From Cololabis saira (lineage: Eukaryota > Chordata > Actinopteri > Beloniformes > Belonidae), in assembly GCF_033807715.1 (NCBI RefSeq), contig NC_084591.1, positions 25,417,090-25,481,089 of the forward strand: a stretch of DNA of 64,000 bases, written 5' to 3'. Positions 40,101 through 55,100 of this stretch are shown one piece after another (positions within the stretch are counted from its first letter, which is position 1; each line of letters begins with the position of its first letter). The notes beneath the pieces are model-generated. The model ran no database searches. It saw only the letters and a program-made list of their open reading frames with translations, and was not told the DNA's origin. The position numbers were made by a program, and so were the translations under genes.

Positions 40101-43100
40101 CCTGGTGTTGCTCATATAGGTTAAGCTAATGGTAGCATGATTGCGAGCCAGCAAGCCAGACTAAACACAAAACCGCTCTGCATCAGCTGTGACTACTAAC
40201 CCTTTCTACCTTTTCGTTTCAACTATTACTAGCTCCCAAGGTGAAACAGTGGTCCAATGAAAATGCCACTCCACTGAGACTTTGGGTTTATAAATCAGGG
40301 CAGAATATTGTCAAATTTCTGTTAACACTAGAACTGCGCAAAACCTAAATATCTCAAAGAAATATTTCTCAAGAAAACAACTAGAATTAGAAAGAAAAAA
40401 AAAAGTCAAATATGGCATATATCTTTTTTTTCAGCTGTCATAATGTGGTTTTACAGGTGTATCGTTAATTTTTACAGTTTAGCATAAAAGTGTAATGGAA
40501 ATACTTTTTTTTTGCATGTCACTGGACATGATGTTACTGGTCATTCAAAAAACATCCAAATCTAGTTTCCACCTGTTTTTGGCCTTGTTTACGTGATGTA
40601 GTTGAGGTATACCAATACTTAATCATTATGCATTACATGGGGACTTTGCTTTTGAATAATTATTTGAATCATCTTCTGTTGACTATCTTCACAACAGTGG
40701 TAGCAGCAGTTGCAATAATCCCTCAGAAATGAAAGATGTTTTCATCCATCTTCAAGTACTTTGTTTCAAAGAAAAGTCTCACAGGATGAGATACAGAGAG
40801 TTAAGGAGAGAGACGTGTTACATTTATTAAAAGAAAAGCACTGTTCAGTGGAAACACTAGCCCCCCGCAGCGGTAACTCGTTACAATTTCAGAATTGTTG
40901 CTTTTGTTTTGCGAAAAAGTGTAATGGAAATCCACCTAATGCCTCCACAGTGCTTTTCTTGATTGGTTTTGGTACCGCAGTCTCATTAGGTTATAACATA
41001 CAGTTAATATAACATAATTTTACACACTATCCCTAAAGCAACTTGTAAAGCTGTTAATGATGCCGCACCCAAGAATGAAAAGAGCTTGTCACTCCTCATT
41101 AGATTAGGAGAGTCCCAAGTCCTGCATCATTTTATTATTGCACCCAACATGCAAATACTGTGGAAATCACCTCAGTTGCAAGACCATCGCTGGCAAAAAC
41201 AGTGTGCTTTCCTATGTTGCCTTTGAACACAGTTGATCCATCTCTTTCTCACCTCTGGCACAACGAGGATTTCCCGCCATTCCACCTGGTGATCGTTCTC
41301 ATACAAAACAAGGTGCAATATCAGTGCAGAAGTCCCACCTTAAAACTACCATTTGCTTATAAAACATGGAAAGAAGTCACTCTAAAGGCCGGGACACACC
41401 AACCCGACGGCCGACCGTGGGCAGAAAAGCAGTCAGACCGAAAGTCGGCTCCCGTCTTCTCGAGTCAGACAAAACAATACTCCCAAACACAACAACCCGA
41501 CACCGACTAGAGCGTACGTTCTGCGTGTAATACGTCCTTATAACTGCAGGCGGCGCTAATCTGTGATGTCAACCAGGAAGTAAAGGAAAGAAGAAACAAC
41601 CGTAAATGACAGATCACTCTAGTGTAGAGTTCTGAACAGAGCCCGCTGTCACCAGTCAGTGTTTTCATTTCTAATAGAAGTCCAGAAGGATCAAAAATAC
41701 AATGGCTAATAATGAAAATATAATACAATCAAACACGATTCAAATCCAAACCGATACAATGCGCCTATACCATCGCTGTTTATCTGGTATGTTTACCTTC
41801 ATTATTTCCAGTTAACTCTGATTCGTTAGTGAAAGGCTAGCACTATCAATCAGATTGGGCATAGAGGCCGATGGCTAGTGGTTGATTCTACATGTCGAAT
41901 CGGCCAAAATGAAGGCTGACGCAGACGCCGACAGACGACTGCACCAACCCAACTCAAGTCACCGACCTCACCCGACTGCTTGACGGCATCAGACGCCGAT
42001 TATCAGGTTGGTGTCTCCCAGCCATAGTAAAAAAAAAAAAATTTTAAACTCTCCCAAGTCTTAATCTTTACATTTTGCCTGTGGTTTTACAATCAAGTAC
42101 AGTCAATTCAAGAAACATTTACTTATATTTAGTAAGTGTGTCACTCTTGTCTGCCATCCCTACTATCAATTAAAAAACAAATACTCAAAAAAACAACAAC
42201 TCTGGACTCCCATGCTTGCGGATCTTCCGATGACTATGCATCTACGTACAGAACTCTGTCACATATCAATGAACAAGCAGCTAACTTCGGAAAGCGATGC
42301 TGGCATGGCAGACGTAACAGACTCAAGAACGTTCTTTTTTTATTCAAAGAGAAAAAACATAAACAAACACGAGAATAAACAAAAGTCAATCTTGGACAGT
42401 GTTGTAACAGCGAGTTAAACATCCGCGCCTATAAGGGTGATCCTCCGAGCTAAATATATTTGTAAATATTCAATTGTGCTGTTTTGAACAAGGCATCATC
42501 ATGTTTAAAAAATATCAATGAACAAGTCGTGCTTGCTTTTAGATAAATGTAAGAAAAAAAAAAGTACATTTATTTGTGCTCGGACAGAAAAACAAGTGGC
42601 AAAACTTGCAAGTCTTTGTGTGTCTTCTTTATATGAGCTGCAACAGTCAGCAAGAGAGAAAAAGAAAGATGTGATAAGAAGTGCAGCAGCATTGGTATCA
42701 TCAGCTTGTTGTGGATCCATAGAGCCTGTAGTATCAGGGGGTTGGCCTCTCAGGCTATCCTCACAGCAGACACTTTCCATGCCACTGCTGTTAACAGCTC
42801 CTCTGGGGTCTATATCATCAACAGTTGGAGGACGTGTGCTTGGCTCACTGGAGGGGGAGGGGAGACCTGTTTGTAGTGTAAAGGCTCCTCTCTTCCTCCT
42901 CTATGCGTCTCTTTATTTCTTTCTCCACCCCCCAGCTCACACATGGTTCCTCCAGGAGCCATCGTCTGACAACACCCTCCACCCCCACGTTACCACCTCC
43001 TGCCACATGACAAACATGCACAAAGTCGTAACACCACAGGAAAACGCCTTCGCATCCTCAGGATGTACGGCTCTTCTAATCAGAGGAGAGCATCAACATC

Positions 43101-46100
43101 TTTTGAGTCTTCCACACCCATCTGACATCTGACTACTATTGCAAGACAAGAACTGATAAACCAGTGATCTGATTGACAAAATATCAGGTGTAACCAGATC
43201 TAAAAAAATAAATACAAAAACAAAATACACATATACACACAGACATACCATCAGCCTTCTGAAGAATTTCAGGGAAGATGACTTGTTTTCTTCATGAAGA
43301 TGTGAAATGGAAGAAATTACTACATGAGCTGAACCACAATTGGGAAACAGTGACGACAAACTAGATCTAGCTCAAACTACAGACAGAGCTAGCTGGGACA
43401 GGTGACTGGGCTGTGGCTGAAAAATGATTGTGGGGGAGGTAAGGATGGACACTGTGTACATCCTTCCTGCGCCAAGCTCTCTCCAGACAGATGAAGCCCC
43501 TTTGCCTTGGACTCGTGCTTCAACTTTTTAAGTTAGGATCATTAAACACAGGAGACGGGAGGCCACCCATTGCAGGAGGGCCTCTAACATATCAACTGCC
43601 ACCTTTGATGAAACTATATCATCTACTTCCTCATAATAAACAGAGCTTCTCCATTCACCTGATATCCCACACATATACATGCATATTTGCCCACAAGAAG
43701 AAGGCGGTAAAAAAATAAATAAAAAAACAGTGTTGTGTAACAACCGCACAGAAAGGATTTAAAAGACAGTTTTTAAAATTGAAGTCAAAACATGTCTGTG
43801 GTACAGCAGTTGACTATAGTTTTTGTCCTGTGTCCAAATGCCACATTTAACAGAAGAAGCAAGGTGACAAAACACTGGCTGTTGTTGGTGCCAACTCTTT
43901 GAAGTCAGGCTGGTGTGATGAGGTCTTGACATTCCCAAACAGCATAATAGCCCCCAAGGCTCATTGGCCATGTTCACACCTACATTGGCCTCTGGATGGG
44001 GAAAAAAAAGAGCACCCCCTCCTTCAATTAACAAAGCAGGAATGCCTACACAGAGAGCTTTAGCAATTAAAGAGAATTTAAAAAAATGAACAAATATAAT
44101 TTAAACAACAAATATCCCTTTTTGCAGAACGATAATGTAATACAAGCACCAACGACGTTAGGCTGCTGCTTTCTGGGAATTGTTCCAGACATGTGGAGCA
44201 TAGAAGTTTAACGCAGCTTCTCCAATAGACCAATAGTGCCCTATTTCAGCTCAGTCACCCTAAGATTTTTCTTGTGAGATATTGTGCCAAACATTAAAAC
44301 TACAAATAATCATTTGGTTTGGCTGGTAGTGGAAAATTGTGACAGTGGGGAACCGTGAACTGGACAGACTTGCCTCTTCAACACTTCTTTTTAAAAGTGT
44401 TTTCAGTACACATAAAAGCTACAACTTAGGTGTGGTTCATCATCTCGTTTTGCTTATTGTCGATCATTTCAGTCATGGATACTGATGACATTTTTCGGCA
44501 CTCTGGCCTACAGTTCAGGGGGTCTCATCGTTATAAAGTCTAAGTTGTACGTTAACACCGTACCTTTGATTAAACAGATGCAAATCATATAGTGTGAGAT
44601 CCAATAATCTTACACGACTAGAAATTGTACAGTGTATAAGAGTCCTTAGTCCAACTATGAAAAATTCCGTTTTGGTTTCACTTCTATTAAAAAGGAGCTT
44701 GAGGCTCCTTTTAAGAAATGAGACTCTCTAGCGCCACCCTTCACCACGACGGCCGTTGGGGGTACTGCAGCCAACAGTGAAGCCGGGCACGGGAGAACGG
44801 GGAGAACGTGCATGCAGCGTCATGTGACGTCACATCCGCAGCCCAGCGCGGGAAATTCAGGACCGAATTGCAGCACATTTTGCAGCACACAGCCTGTTCA
44901 AGGCAACTGAGAGATACACTAGAGGACTCATTCTTTTGGGTTTGGAACGCTTCATCTGACATTATTACTAGAAAACTTAAAATGTATACGGATTTTTTTC
45001 ATAAATCTTGCCACAATCCGGCCTCAAGCTCCTTTAAGAGGCTGACAAGTATTTTTAAATCTAATGCAATATTTATTTATTTTTTTCTAATGATTGACAC
45101 TGCACTGAATTAAATATACAAGTCACCATAGCACTGGTTACTGGAACTTGTGCTTTCAACATGATGAGCCTTGATGCCCTGGCATCAGTTACTAAAACTG
45201 AATGTATTGTGCTTAACAATTTCTCTATTTAACGCCTAAACTAAAACACCCTGTTTCAATCATTAGAGCTTATGCAGAACGTTTTTGAGTTTGATTACTG
45301 ATTTTCCGATGTCAACAAATGAGGAATGAGATATCAGTGTATGTGATATCCTGAAAATAAACGATATAAAGTCATATAGTACATTGAAGGGGAAACTCAT
45401 CAAATATCAATTCTAACATCTGTGTCCTCCATAAATCCAGCCACAGGAGAGTTAGAGGCATTTTGGAGAAACTTTCGTCACCTCTCGTTGCTGCTTCACA
45501 TCCAGCTGCAAGCACACAGAGTGATAAAGAAAAACTGAAGGGATGCCTCCCCAGGCTGGAGACAGAGAGGGGGAACCATGGGGAGCTGCAACAATGGGAC
45601 TGGCAGGGGAAAAAAATAAAATAAAACATTGCATGTGCCCCTTTAGTTCCCCCTCTGTGCACACACTCCCCATGTGAAACCATCTAATGCATGTATTGCT
45701 GTTCTCACTTGTCAATCAAGACTGGGGGAGGGGCAGCAACATCTTACAATGCGTCCCCTCTTTGCATAAAAGTAACAGTATCAAGAACCATGCAAAACAG
45801 TTCTTGATCTTTAAGTAGTACTACGGGTGTGAAAATGTTTCCAGGGCATTATGTAAAAGCCTGATCTTGAGAGGAAGGTGTCAGAAGTTGGTGTCTGCAG
45901 GGTGTGAACAAGGCTGAACTTGGGATTATCAGCAGGTGGTGCAACAGAAAACTGAACATTAGAGTTTGGATTGGGAAAAAAATGGATCAATGTTGTTCTG
46001 TGTGGGGGTCCAAACAAGATGATTAAATAAATACAAGCCAGTGTTTTATTTCACCAATCTCTCATTCATTCCCAATGTTCTTGCATTTTGTCAAAGTCAA

Positions 46101-49100
46101 TGCTGTGAGTTGTATTTGGAGGGGAAAACTTCCACTACTTGCATATCAATATCCATTTAAAGAGTTCAAAATGTCAACATGCATTAGGTATACAGTTACA
46201 AAGAACAAGGAGTGGAAACTATGGGGCTGTGTCAGTCTCTATGAAGTTGGGCCATGGTAGAGCACGTAAGCCACAACACATAAACCTTGATCCTATTCTC
46301 CCCTGTTAATCCACTTGCTGTCTAGACAACAGAAACAAGGACATGCTCACAGGCAGTCTGCTCTCACTTATTTGCCAGATCCAATAGGCCTACATCTTCC
46401 TTTACACTCGCATAAAAAAAAGAAAGAGAAAACCAACACCACACATATACACACAAAAACACGACACAGGTCCCCTCCCCAGAAGAGCAGCAGCAGTAAG
46501 AAGAGTGAAGAGCCTCCACCCCTCCAGGGGAAAAAGAAAGAAAGAACCACCATCTGGGGTTTAGTCATGGTGATGCCAGGGGCTGGGGCTCTCAAAGGGG
46601 AGTGGGTAGAGGGACTGCTGTTGTAGAGGGACAAATGATAGTCAGAGGATGGGACATGAGAAAAAGGTAGATAAGGTGCATTGCCATTACCCCTAGATTT
46701 GCACAAAACCTAAATGTCGCAAAAAAAAAAAAAAAATCTGTAATAGAAAAGCGCATAATTCGAGAAAAAAAAGCCAAATATCGTAAAACCTTTTAAAGCT
46801 TTCATGAGCTGGTTTTTCCAGACCGTTCAATTAACCAGCTTGGCGCTAAAGTGCAATGGAATCAAAATTTTTTGCATTTGCACACCACTGGGTGTGACGT
46901 AGTCGTTCAATCTGAAGTAATCAACATCTAGTTTACAGCTGTTTATGGCCCCATTATTATGATGTGGTATAACACCACTCAATCATTACACGTTACTGCA
47001 TTACATAAGGGCTTCGCCTTTGATTGATCATTTAAATGATCATCCGCTGCCTTCTTCTTCTGGTGACTAGTTCAGCAACAGCGGCAGCATCAGTTGCAAT
47101 AATTTGTCAAAATCTATCCATCTTCTTTCAAGTCTTTGTTTTGAAGAGATGTGTCTCATCCTGTGAGACACGGAGGATTATGGACGTACGGAGAAAGAAT
47201 GAGGAGAGTTATGCTCATAAAAAGATAAACACTGTTCAATGGAAACATTGCAACCCTGCAGCTGTACTTTTAAAGTAATTCAGTTTTGCTTTTGTTTTAA
47301 GAAAAGGGCATTGGAAATCCACCTATGGACAAGTTAATTTGTGGATACAAGGAGAAAAAGGAATTATTTAAATAGATTGCTGTACTTAACAAATGTGTTT
47401 TAAAATAATTTAGAAAGACCATTTTGTGACAGCCAACTGTATGCTTCTTGTTTTCCACCAAAAGTAGCAAAGGAAGGATACTATTCCTTAGCTATTTTTA
47501 TGGCGAATGCGTCACACACCTGGCAAATTCCTGACAAAAGTACAGCAACAACAATGTGGGGCATGACAAGTCTTCAGGGAAAGCAGTATCATTTAACTAA
47601 TTTCATTTTAGTTTACAACGCATTTTATTGTAAAGCAGTTTGTGATTTTATCTGCGAAAAGCCCTATAGAAATATTGGCTTGATTGATTGATGAAAATCG
47701 TCATCTTATGCAGAAGCTAGTATCAGAGAGAGTCCTGTTTCAGCCTTGTTTTGATGTCCAAAGAGGGGCCATTTTGAATTCTACTCCTTGAGAACCCTGG
47801 CGGGCTCCGTGTGCTCTGGGGTCAGATACCGTGTTCAACAACCTGCGGCTCACTTTCATTTTAAGAGACTTGATTTTCATCACCATCACATCATTTTTAT
47901 TACCATTTAGTGATATTTTATTGCTACAATGTAATGCCTGGGCAATCTGCTACAATAAACAGACTCTCACAACCATAATCATATCTGTTTGTAACACCAT
48001 GATTTCCTCAGTCCCTGGAGAGGGCAGTGATAACACCAGCAGCTTTCTGAAAAGCTCAAAAATGATAAACTAGATGTTCTCAGAGTGATGGGTGCAGCTG
48101 TCCTTGTGGACAGCAGTGTAAACACATCGCCTGCTTATGAGGAACAACTCCTAGTAAAACCTGATGCCATCGACCCCTGCTAAGAGTATAAAATGCCCCA
48201 CTCTAATCCAGAGGATTGATGGTTATACTACTGATATAAAAAATTCAAATTCATCAGCCATGAATTAGTGATGATGCGGACAACTCTGCACTAATGGTGA
48301 ATTTGCAGCACTTCAAAGTTATGGTGTACAATCATACATTTTTATTAATGATTTTCCAGCCTCAATGGGACAACAAAGTTGTACAATAAATAATGTTAAA
48401 ATCCCTTAAGGACAAAGTAGAAGTTATGTTTAGCTCCAATGTTATGTCAAAATTATTGGGATATCTTGAATGTTATAGTAGGGAAAAATCTGGACATACT
48501 TTGTATCTTATAAACTCTTGCATAAAAACTCAGCTGTCCGTAAAATCATCAGAGTAAAAATCTAATATTTTGTTATGAAAATTTATGTTAGGATCCAAAT
48601 TAACAGGTTTTATTCAGACCTAAAACATCCATGGCAAGCAATCAGGAAATTAAACGAGGGTTCATGGCAGAGGAAATTCCTCGATTATTTTTTGTAATTG
48701 AGTTACTCGAGGAATTGTTGCAGCCCTAATCTACTTATTCCAATTCAGGATCACTGTGATATCCCCTATACATGAAAGGAAGGGCTACACCCTGGACAGA
48801 CTGCCAGTCCAGTGCAGGACCACAATAGACAAACTACATTCACTCACTCCATCCTATACGCAATATAGAGTAATCAATTAACTTCACACGCGTTTTTTGG
48901 TCTGTGCGAGGAAGCCGGAGTCCTCGAGAAAAAAAAAAAACTAAAAAAACTGTAAGCAGTATCAAGCAGCAGATGTTAGGTGTACTGACTTGTGATATTA
49001 GAAACCTCTAATGCGCTTCATCCAACACCATTTTTTAAAAACTTTACTAGTTACTAGCTTCATGTCTTCCTTTCTCAAGGGCTGTAATCAACCAAATAAA

Positions 49101-52100
49101 ATTCTTGATGGACTAATGTTTTTAACTGAAATTAATTACACACTACAGCCTGTCGAAATTAATATGAGGAATATTATTTATATAAAAACAATTGTTTTGT
49201 CATGTTTTAATAATTGACCGACACCATCATTTAGAAGTGTACACGTGGCGATGAGTATTTTTTTTCTGGTTCACAAACAATGGAACTAACCCATATTTTG
49301 GTTGGGCTCAAATAAATGTCAGCATTTCAATGTGAATATATATTTAATAAAAACACAGCCTCCTACCACAGCTAGAAACAGGCAGGCCCTCACACAGAGA
49401 GAGACGGAGAGGGACCACGTTAGTTAGGTTAACAGCACACGGGTGGTCGGAGTGAGAGGCTAAACATCCAGCACCGGGATGTTGCTGTTGTTGCGGGCGG
49501 GTGCGCCCTCAGTGACAAAACAATCATTACACTAAAACATTGAAATATGTCAATTCTGATATTGTCAGAACGGATGGGGCAAGCTGGCTTACCCTTTTAA
49601 GGTGATGCACCATGTTTGATGTGGAGCTGTGATATCCAAACTGTTGCTTGCAAAGTTTGCATTAAACTTTTTTCCATTGTCTATTTATATGAAATTCTGC
49701 CACACTGCAGATGTGACACGATAGAGTTCAACAATAACCGGACCTTGTCCTTTTACTTTACAATATATCCATCTCTAGTCAGTGGGTTGAGCTAATCCAT
49801 GATAGCAAAAACAAGGGGGTGTCCAAAGACAGACTGTTACCTGTGAAAGAGGTGTGCTCTGAAAACACCCACTTCAGTACTTGTTTCTTTCCTCCTGATG
49901 AAATTAAATTAAAGAATCAACTAATCAGAAGTTTGGTCGAGCCGGCCGCATCGACTAATAAATCAACCAGTCGACTGGGAGATTACAGCCCCACCGTTCT
50001 CAGGGGAAATGTCCACACTATAGAAATGCTGTGCTAAAATGAGTTCATGGCTGAAGCTGTGCACGACTCAGATTTATCCAAAATAAAGTTTGAGGAAGTG
50101 TAATACGTTTGAATGCTGAGGTCAGTAATGATTTATACCTCATGTTTCAATCCAATAACAGCATCATTTCAGTATCTTCACTGATTGACAGCGCAACCAA
50201 CTCGGCCACAACCGACTATCTTTTAACTCTTAATTAAGTCTCTCGGTTCAAAGTTGAGCATATAATGTTTTTATATATCGTTACTTCTATCAAATTAAAA
50301 GTGTAAACTCATCGTCAGACCTAAGACTTTAGTTATGCACGCCACCAACTTACACTCTTAAGATTTTCAAGAATACAAACGTTCTAATCCAACCTAAAAT
50401 CCTCTTACTGGATGTTTTTATTAAATCTCCTCTTTGGACATTTAATAAAACTCCCCAAAGAGGAGACAAATTTGTGTGAAATAATGACAAGCAGTTCATG
50501 AAGATGCATGGAACAGGGGCACAATAATGTGCCAAGCAAGATGTCAGCAGAACACGGACTGAGGGGACAGGGACAAAGGTCCTTGGCATGAAGGGCTGTG
50601 TTTGGAGATGAGGGCTGCTTCACTGAGTATAGAGCAGCAGAAGCCTGCAGTGTCTTTTGGCCGTGGGGCTTCAGGCATCATTTCACTGACACATAGCCAA
50701 GTAACTTAACATAAGCCATGGAGACAAAAAGCCAGGCAAAGGCGACATCCATGCTGACCCTGAGCCACTTTCTTGCAGATCACACTCTACTAATGTGCTT
50801 TCATTTCCTCACTCACTTGCTCTTCATCTCTAGGACACTGTTCTCCACTTTCCCTTTCTTGCTCTCTGTACTGCTTTCCCAGATTGCTGCTCGCTGACTG
50901 AGAAAAGTAGAAACCAGTGACAGTGAAGTGTATCAGCCCAGTAACAATGTGCTAGGGACTACTTTGTAAGGTTATGCAGGGAGACTGGGGTGGACTCCAT
51001 TATCACTGATCACTACCGTAGACAGAAAAGGGTGGCCACAACATTGCCACAGCAGCACTATTGGACTGGATCACTGAATAAGCAGGTTCACAGCACACAA
51101 AACATTGCGGTGTACAACACAGCCTTCTTTGGAAAGGTATTCAGAAAAAAATAAACTATTAAGTTTTTGGAAACATTTAGTAGGAATGGTAAGTAAAATA
51201 AACACTGCAAGAAAATGCAAAACTTAATAATATGCAGCTTCTGAGTAGTCTCCCTTGTGGATCACATCTAATCCTGTGGTGGTATGAATCCTCACACACC
51301 TCGAACACATCCCCCAAGGTTGACAGCAGGAGGGCAAAGACAGAAATTGTTCCAAACGACAATCAAGGAGCATGATCAAGCTGAAATATCTGTAGTTTCT
51401 AGGATGAACACATTTACCGGTAATTTAAAAACGAGAAATTGACTTTGGGAGATGTTTTCTGTCATGCGTTTCCACTACATCTCAGAAACTTTGATAAAGA
51501 TAGCGCTGCAGGGGGTCGGTGACTAGATTTTGATTACTTTAGATTGACAGGCTACATCACATCTAGCGCTGCCAGAGACGTGGAAATGCGCAGAAAGTGT
51601 TTCAATTACAGTCTTGCGAATAAGTGGATTATCGATCTGAAAAACCACCTCCTGGAAGCTTAAAGGTTCATTCGATATTCTGGAGTAGGACTGCAACGAT
51701 TCATCCGGTACCTCGATTACAAAAAATAAGCGAGGAATTTCTTCTGCCTCGAAGCCTCGTTTAATTAATTTAAAGCTTGCGTTTTGCACAGATTCTTTTC
51801 AGTGTGAAAACACGCTTACAAGTTTGCGAAAAAATATGTTGGAAACAATTGTATTTATTTCTATGTCTCAGGAAATGTTAAGTTTGAAGTGATTTTATTT
51901 ATTTTTATTGGAAAATTTAACAAAAACGGTTTACTTGTTTGCATAATATATAAATAAATGTCAATTATTCTTATAAAGCAAACCAATTGGTTGTTTGTTT
52001 TTAATCAAGTGATATGTCTTGTTTTCTATTGTATATTTATAATTGGGCTTTAATTAAGCAAAAGTATGTTTTATCTGATTACTTGATTAATCAATGCAAT

Positions 52101-55100
52101 ATTCAATAGAATAATCGATTACTGCAGCCCTAATCGGGAGTTTTTTCGAATTAGTGCCGTTTCTATTTCAGGATTTCTTTTCTGATATTTGGGTTTGCAC
52201 AAATTTAGGCGCAAAGGAAACACGCCACAATTCTGATCCAATATACTTGAACATTGACTATTTAATACTGTTTTGTAAAAGGTATCGTGCACATTTAAGG
52301 CCCCGTTTACACGGAGCAAAAACAGAGACGTTTTCATGCGATTTGGCCGTTTGTTTACACGAAAACGGAGCTCAAAGTCACCAAAACCGATCATTTCTGA
52401 AAACTCCGGCCAGTGGGACCACCGTCAATATTTTCTTGTATTTTACCTGTTTTATATTCTAAAGTCACACTTAAAAGTAACTCCACTTCTCTGTCACTCC
52501 AAACGAAAGACTCTCGTTCCGTCTTGGAAGTAAAGCCTGAATTATGGTCCCGTGTTAAATCAACGCAGAGCCTACGGCGTAGGGTACGCGGCGATGCGCG
52601 CCATACGGTGTGCGTCGCCGCATACCCTACGCCGTAAGCTCTGCGTTGATGTAACGCGGAACCATAAATCAGCCTTAACTGGAAGTTACACGTCACGTGT
52701 CATTTGTTGATGTTTTTTCCAGGATTCTGATTGGCTGGCATGACGTTAACATCCTATTTATGCGGATTCGTGTAAACGAAGACATTTTGAAAATGATCTC
52801 GTGTAAACGATGGAATTTTTCAAAACGTAGAGGGGGAAATATCCGTTTATGTAAATACCCGGCTATGTGTAAATGGGGCCTAAGACTCACAAGAGCCATG
52901 TTCATTACAGGCAGGGTGGCAAAAAGAGGCAGCAGCAAACAGATGCCATAGAAACATGCCATGTACAAAGAAAAGGACCGGTGCAATGCCAGGGTTAAGA
53001 AAATAGATAGCAGAATAAAGTGAAATCACTCACCACCCTCACTCTATCAACACCAATGACAGCCACTTCCTGCTTCCAACCCTGATACTTTACATCCCAA
53101 ATTCTTGACTAATTCAAGACATACATCAAGAGATATGATTTTGATTGATTGATTCTTTTACTGATCCGATCTTCAGAGGTAGAGTATCAATCAATCAATC
53201 AATCAATAAGCAAGTAAATCTCAAAGTAAAAAATAAGAAAATCAGGAGTTTTTATTGTCACTATGGCAGCATAGTGACATTTTGTTCAGGACCTCTTGGC
53301 TTGGTATTCACAAACAGACACATAGGCATACAGTATAACTATATCTAAATAAATATGAAAATAGAATAGAAACAGTTAAAGTAAACAAAGTTCAGATCAG
53401 TCTGACCTGTAAGTCAAAAGGGACCGCTTTAAGATCTCAAAACTATTACAACTACCCATGCACGACTCATCGGTTTTGCAAAACTGAACTGTACAAGTCA
53501 AGACAAATTTAGAGGTAGATGTGAGTCACTTCAAACTGAAAGTCAAAACGGAGGCTCGTCTTGTTGCTGCTATGTGCATCTAAACAAACCAAACATGTTT
53601 GACTGACAGTTTCATTTCATTTATAGGACACAAGGTCCTCAGAAAGTAAACAAGATGAATATAAATGTCCAGACTCTCACACACCAGTGTGAACACTTGA
53701 TTCTGGCAAACCATAGATGCAAAACAATATGAACCCCACCAGATGTCATAACGTGCAGTAAATTGTGGGGAATTGTTATGTTGGTACTGTATGTGAAAAT
53801 GCAAGTCTTTTATTTGTTTTATCAAAGTAGCCTGGGTTGCCTAGGTATAATTACCCAACTGTGGCATGTCTCCAAGAGTCTGCTTTGCATATCAAATAAA
53901 GGGCGTTACAGAAAGCTTAAGGTAGAACTTTCAACACTCTCAACACCATTTACTAATAATCAGAGAAGTTTGCTTTACAGAAGACTAGACATGACAGGCG
54001 TGCAGAAAACCAGCCTCATTACTAAAAGCTTGTGTAAAAGAACATTACAACAACTCCATGGCAGCAAAATCTATTACATTAACTGCTAAAAATTCACCTC
54101 AAGCTCCAGAAAATAGGGTTAACTTAATACCTAATGTTGATGTTTCTCAGTATCACTCAAGATGCCTCCGCTTAAGAGACAGCTCATTGGATGATGGAGT
54201 CCAGCCTTTTATTTACAGAGTTGCAGGTGTAGTCAATTAAATGTATTCCACTGTGCTCTCATATGCTTCTCACATTTAGGCACAGAAACGGTCTAAATGT
54301 CATCTCTCAAAGACTATGTGGAGGAAACTCAATTGAATACATTTCAATGAAAAAAAAAAAAAGAGAATTTTCAAAGTAAGAGAAGATAAAAGTCTTTATA
54401 ACTTCATAACAAATATGCAACAGGGTGAGGAGGAAGCAGATTCTTGTGATGTTGTGAAGGGAAATTACTTCATGCCAGATGAAAGCACACTCAATGTTGC
54501 CAATTTTCCTTTCAAAGGTGCACCGACTTTCAATAAAAGCAGCATTTATTTTCTAGCTATTATTAAAAACACTACAGCTGATTAAAACCAAAAGGAGCTG
54601 TGACCTTGAAGTTCAAGGTTTGAACACTTCTGTGTCCAATTAAGATGGCAACGACTGCTATATCAATCTCAATGCTTCTTGGAAATCCAGGGAAGGGCTG
54701 CTGCCACACGTCATCTGCTTAGTGATGCAGGTCGAGATAAATGGATCACTTGAATCACTTGTCGTGGGTTGCAAAAGTAGAGCCTCTCGTTCAAATGAAA
54801 GGCTTAAAACGTGTTTAATCTATATGATAATTTGCTAAATGAACATTAAGATTCTACACCAGAGGACAGCTCTCAGTTTACTTATAAATTATAGTCACAA
54901 CAAAAGGCAAATCTCACTCAAGTCCATAACCATCCTAAAAAGTAGTGGGCGACCGATTTTTAAAGAAAAATTAAGAAATTTACTGAAATACTGCATTTTC
55001 TTTTTGTATTAAGAATGTTCAACATGCTCAAACTTAAGTAAACTTAAGTAAATATTTGCACTTAAAAAAACAACCTGTGTAGCCATTTTCACAACCTGTA

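Noticed and set aside
42518..43132. 204-codon plus frame in cecr2 intron 1
   Set aside because: No recognisable domain, compositionally ordinary for non-coding DNA, no support from splice sites or neighbouring exons; long frames of this size occur by chance in 64 kb.
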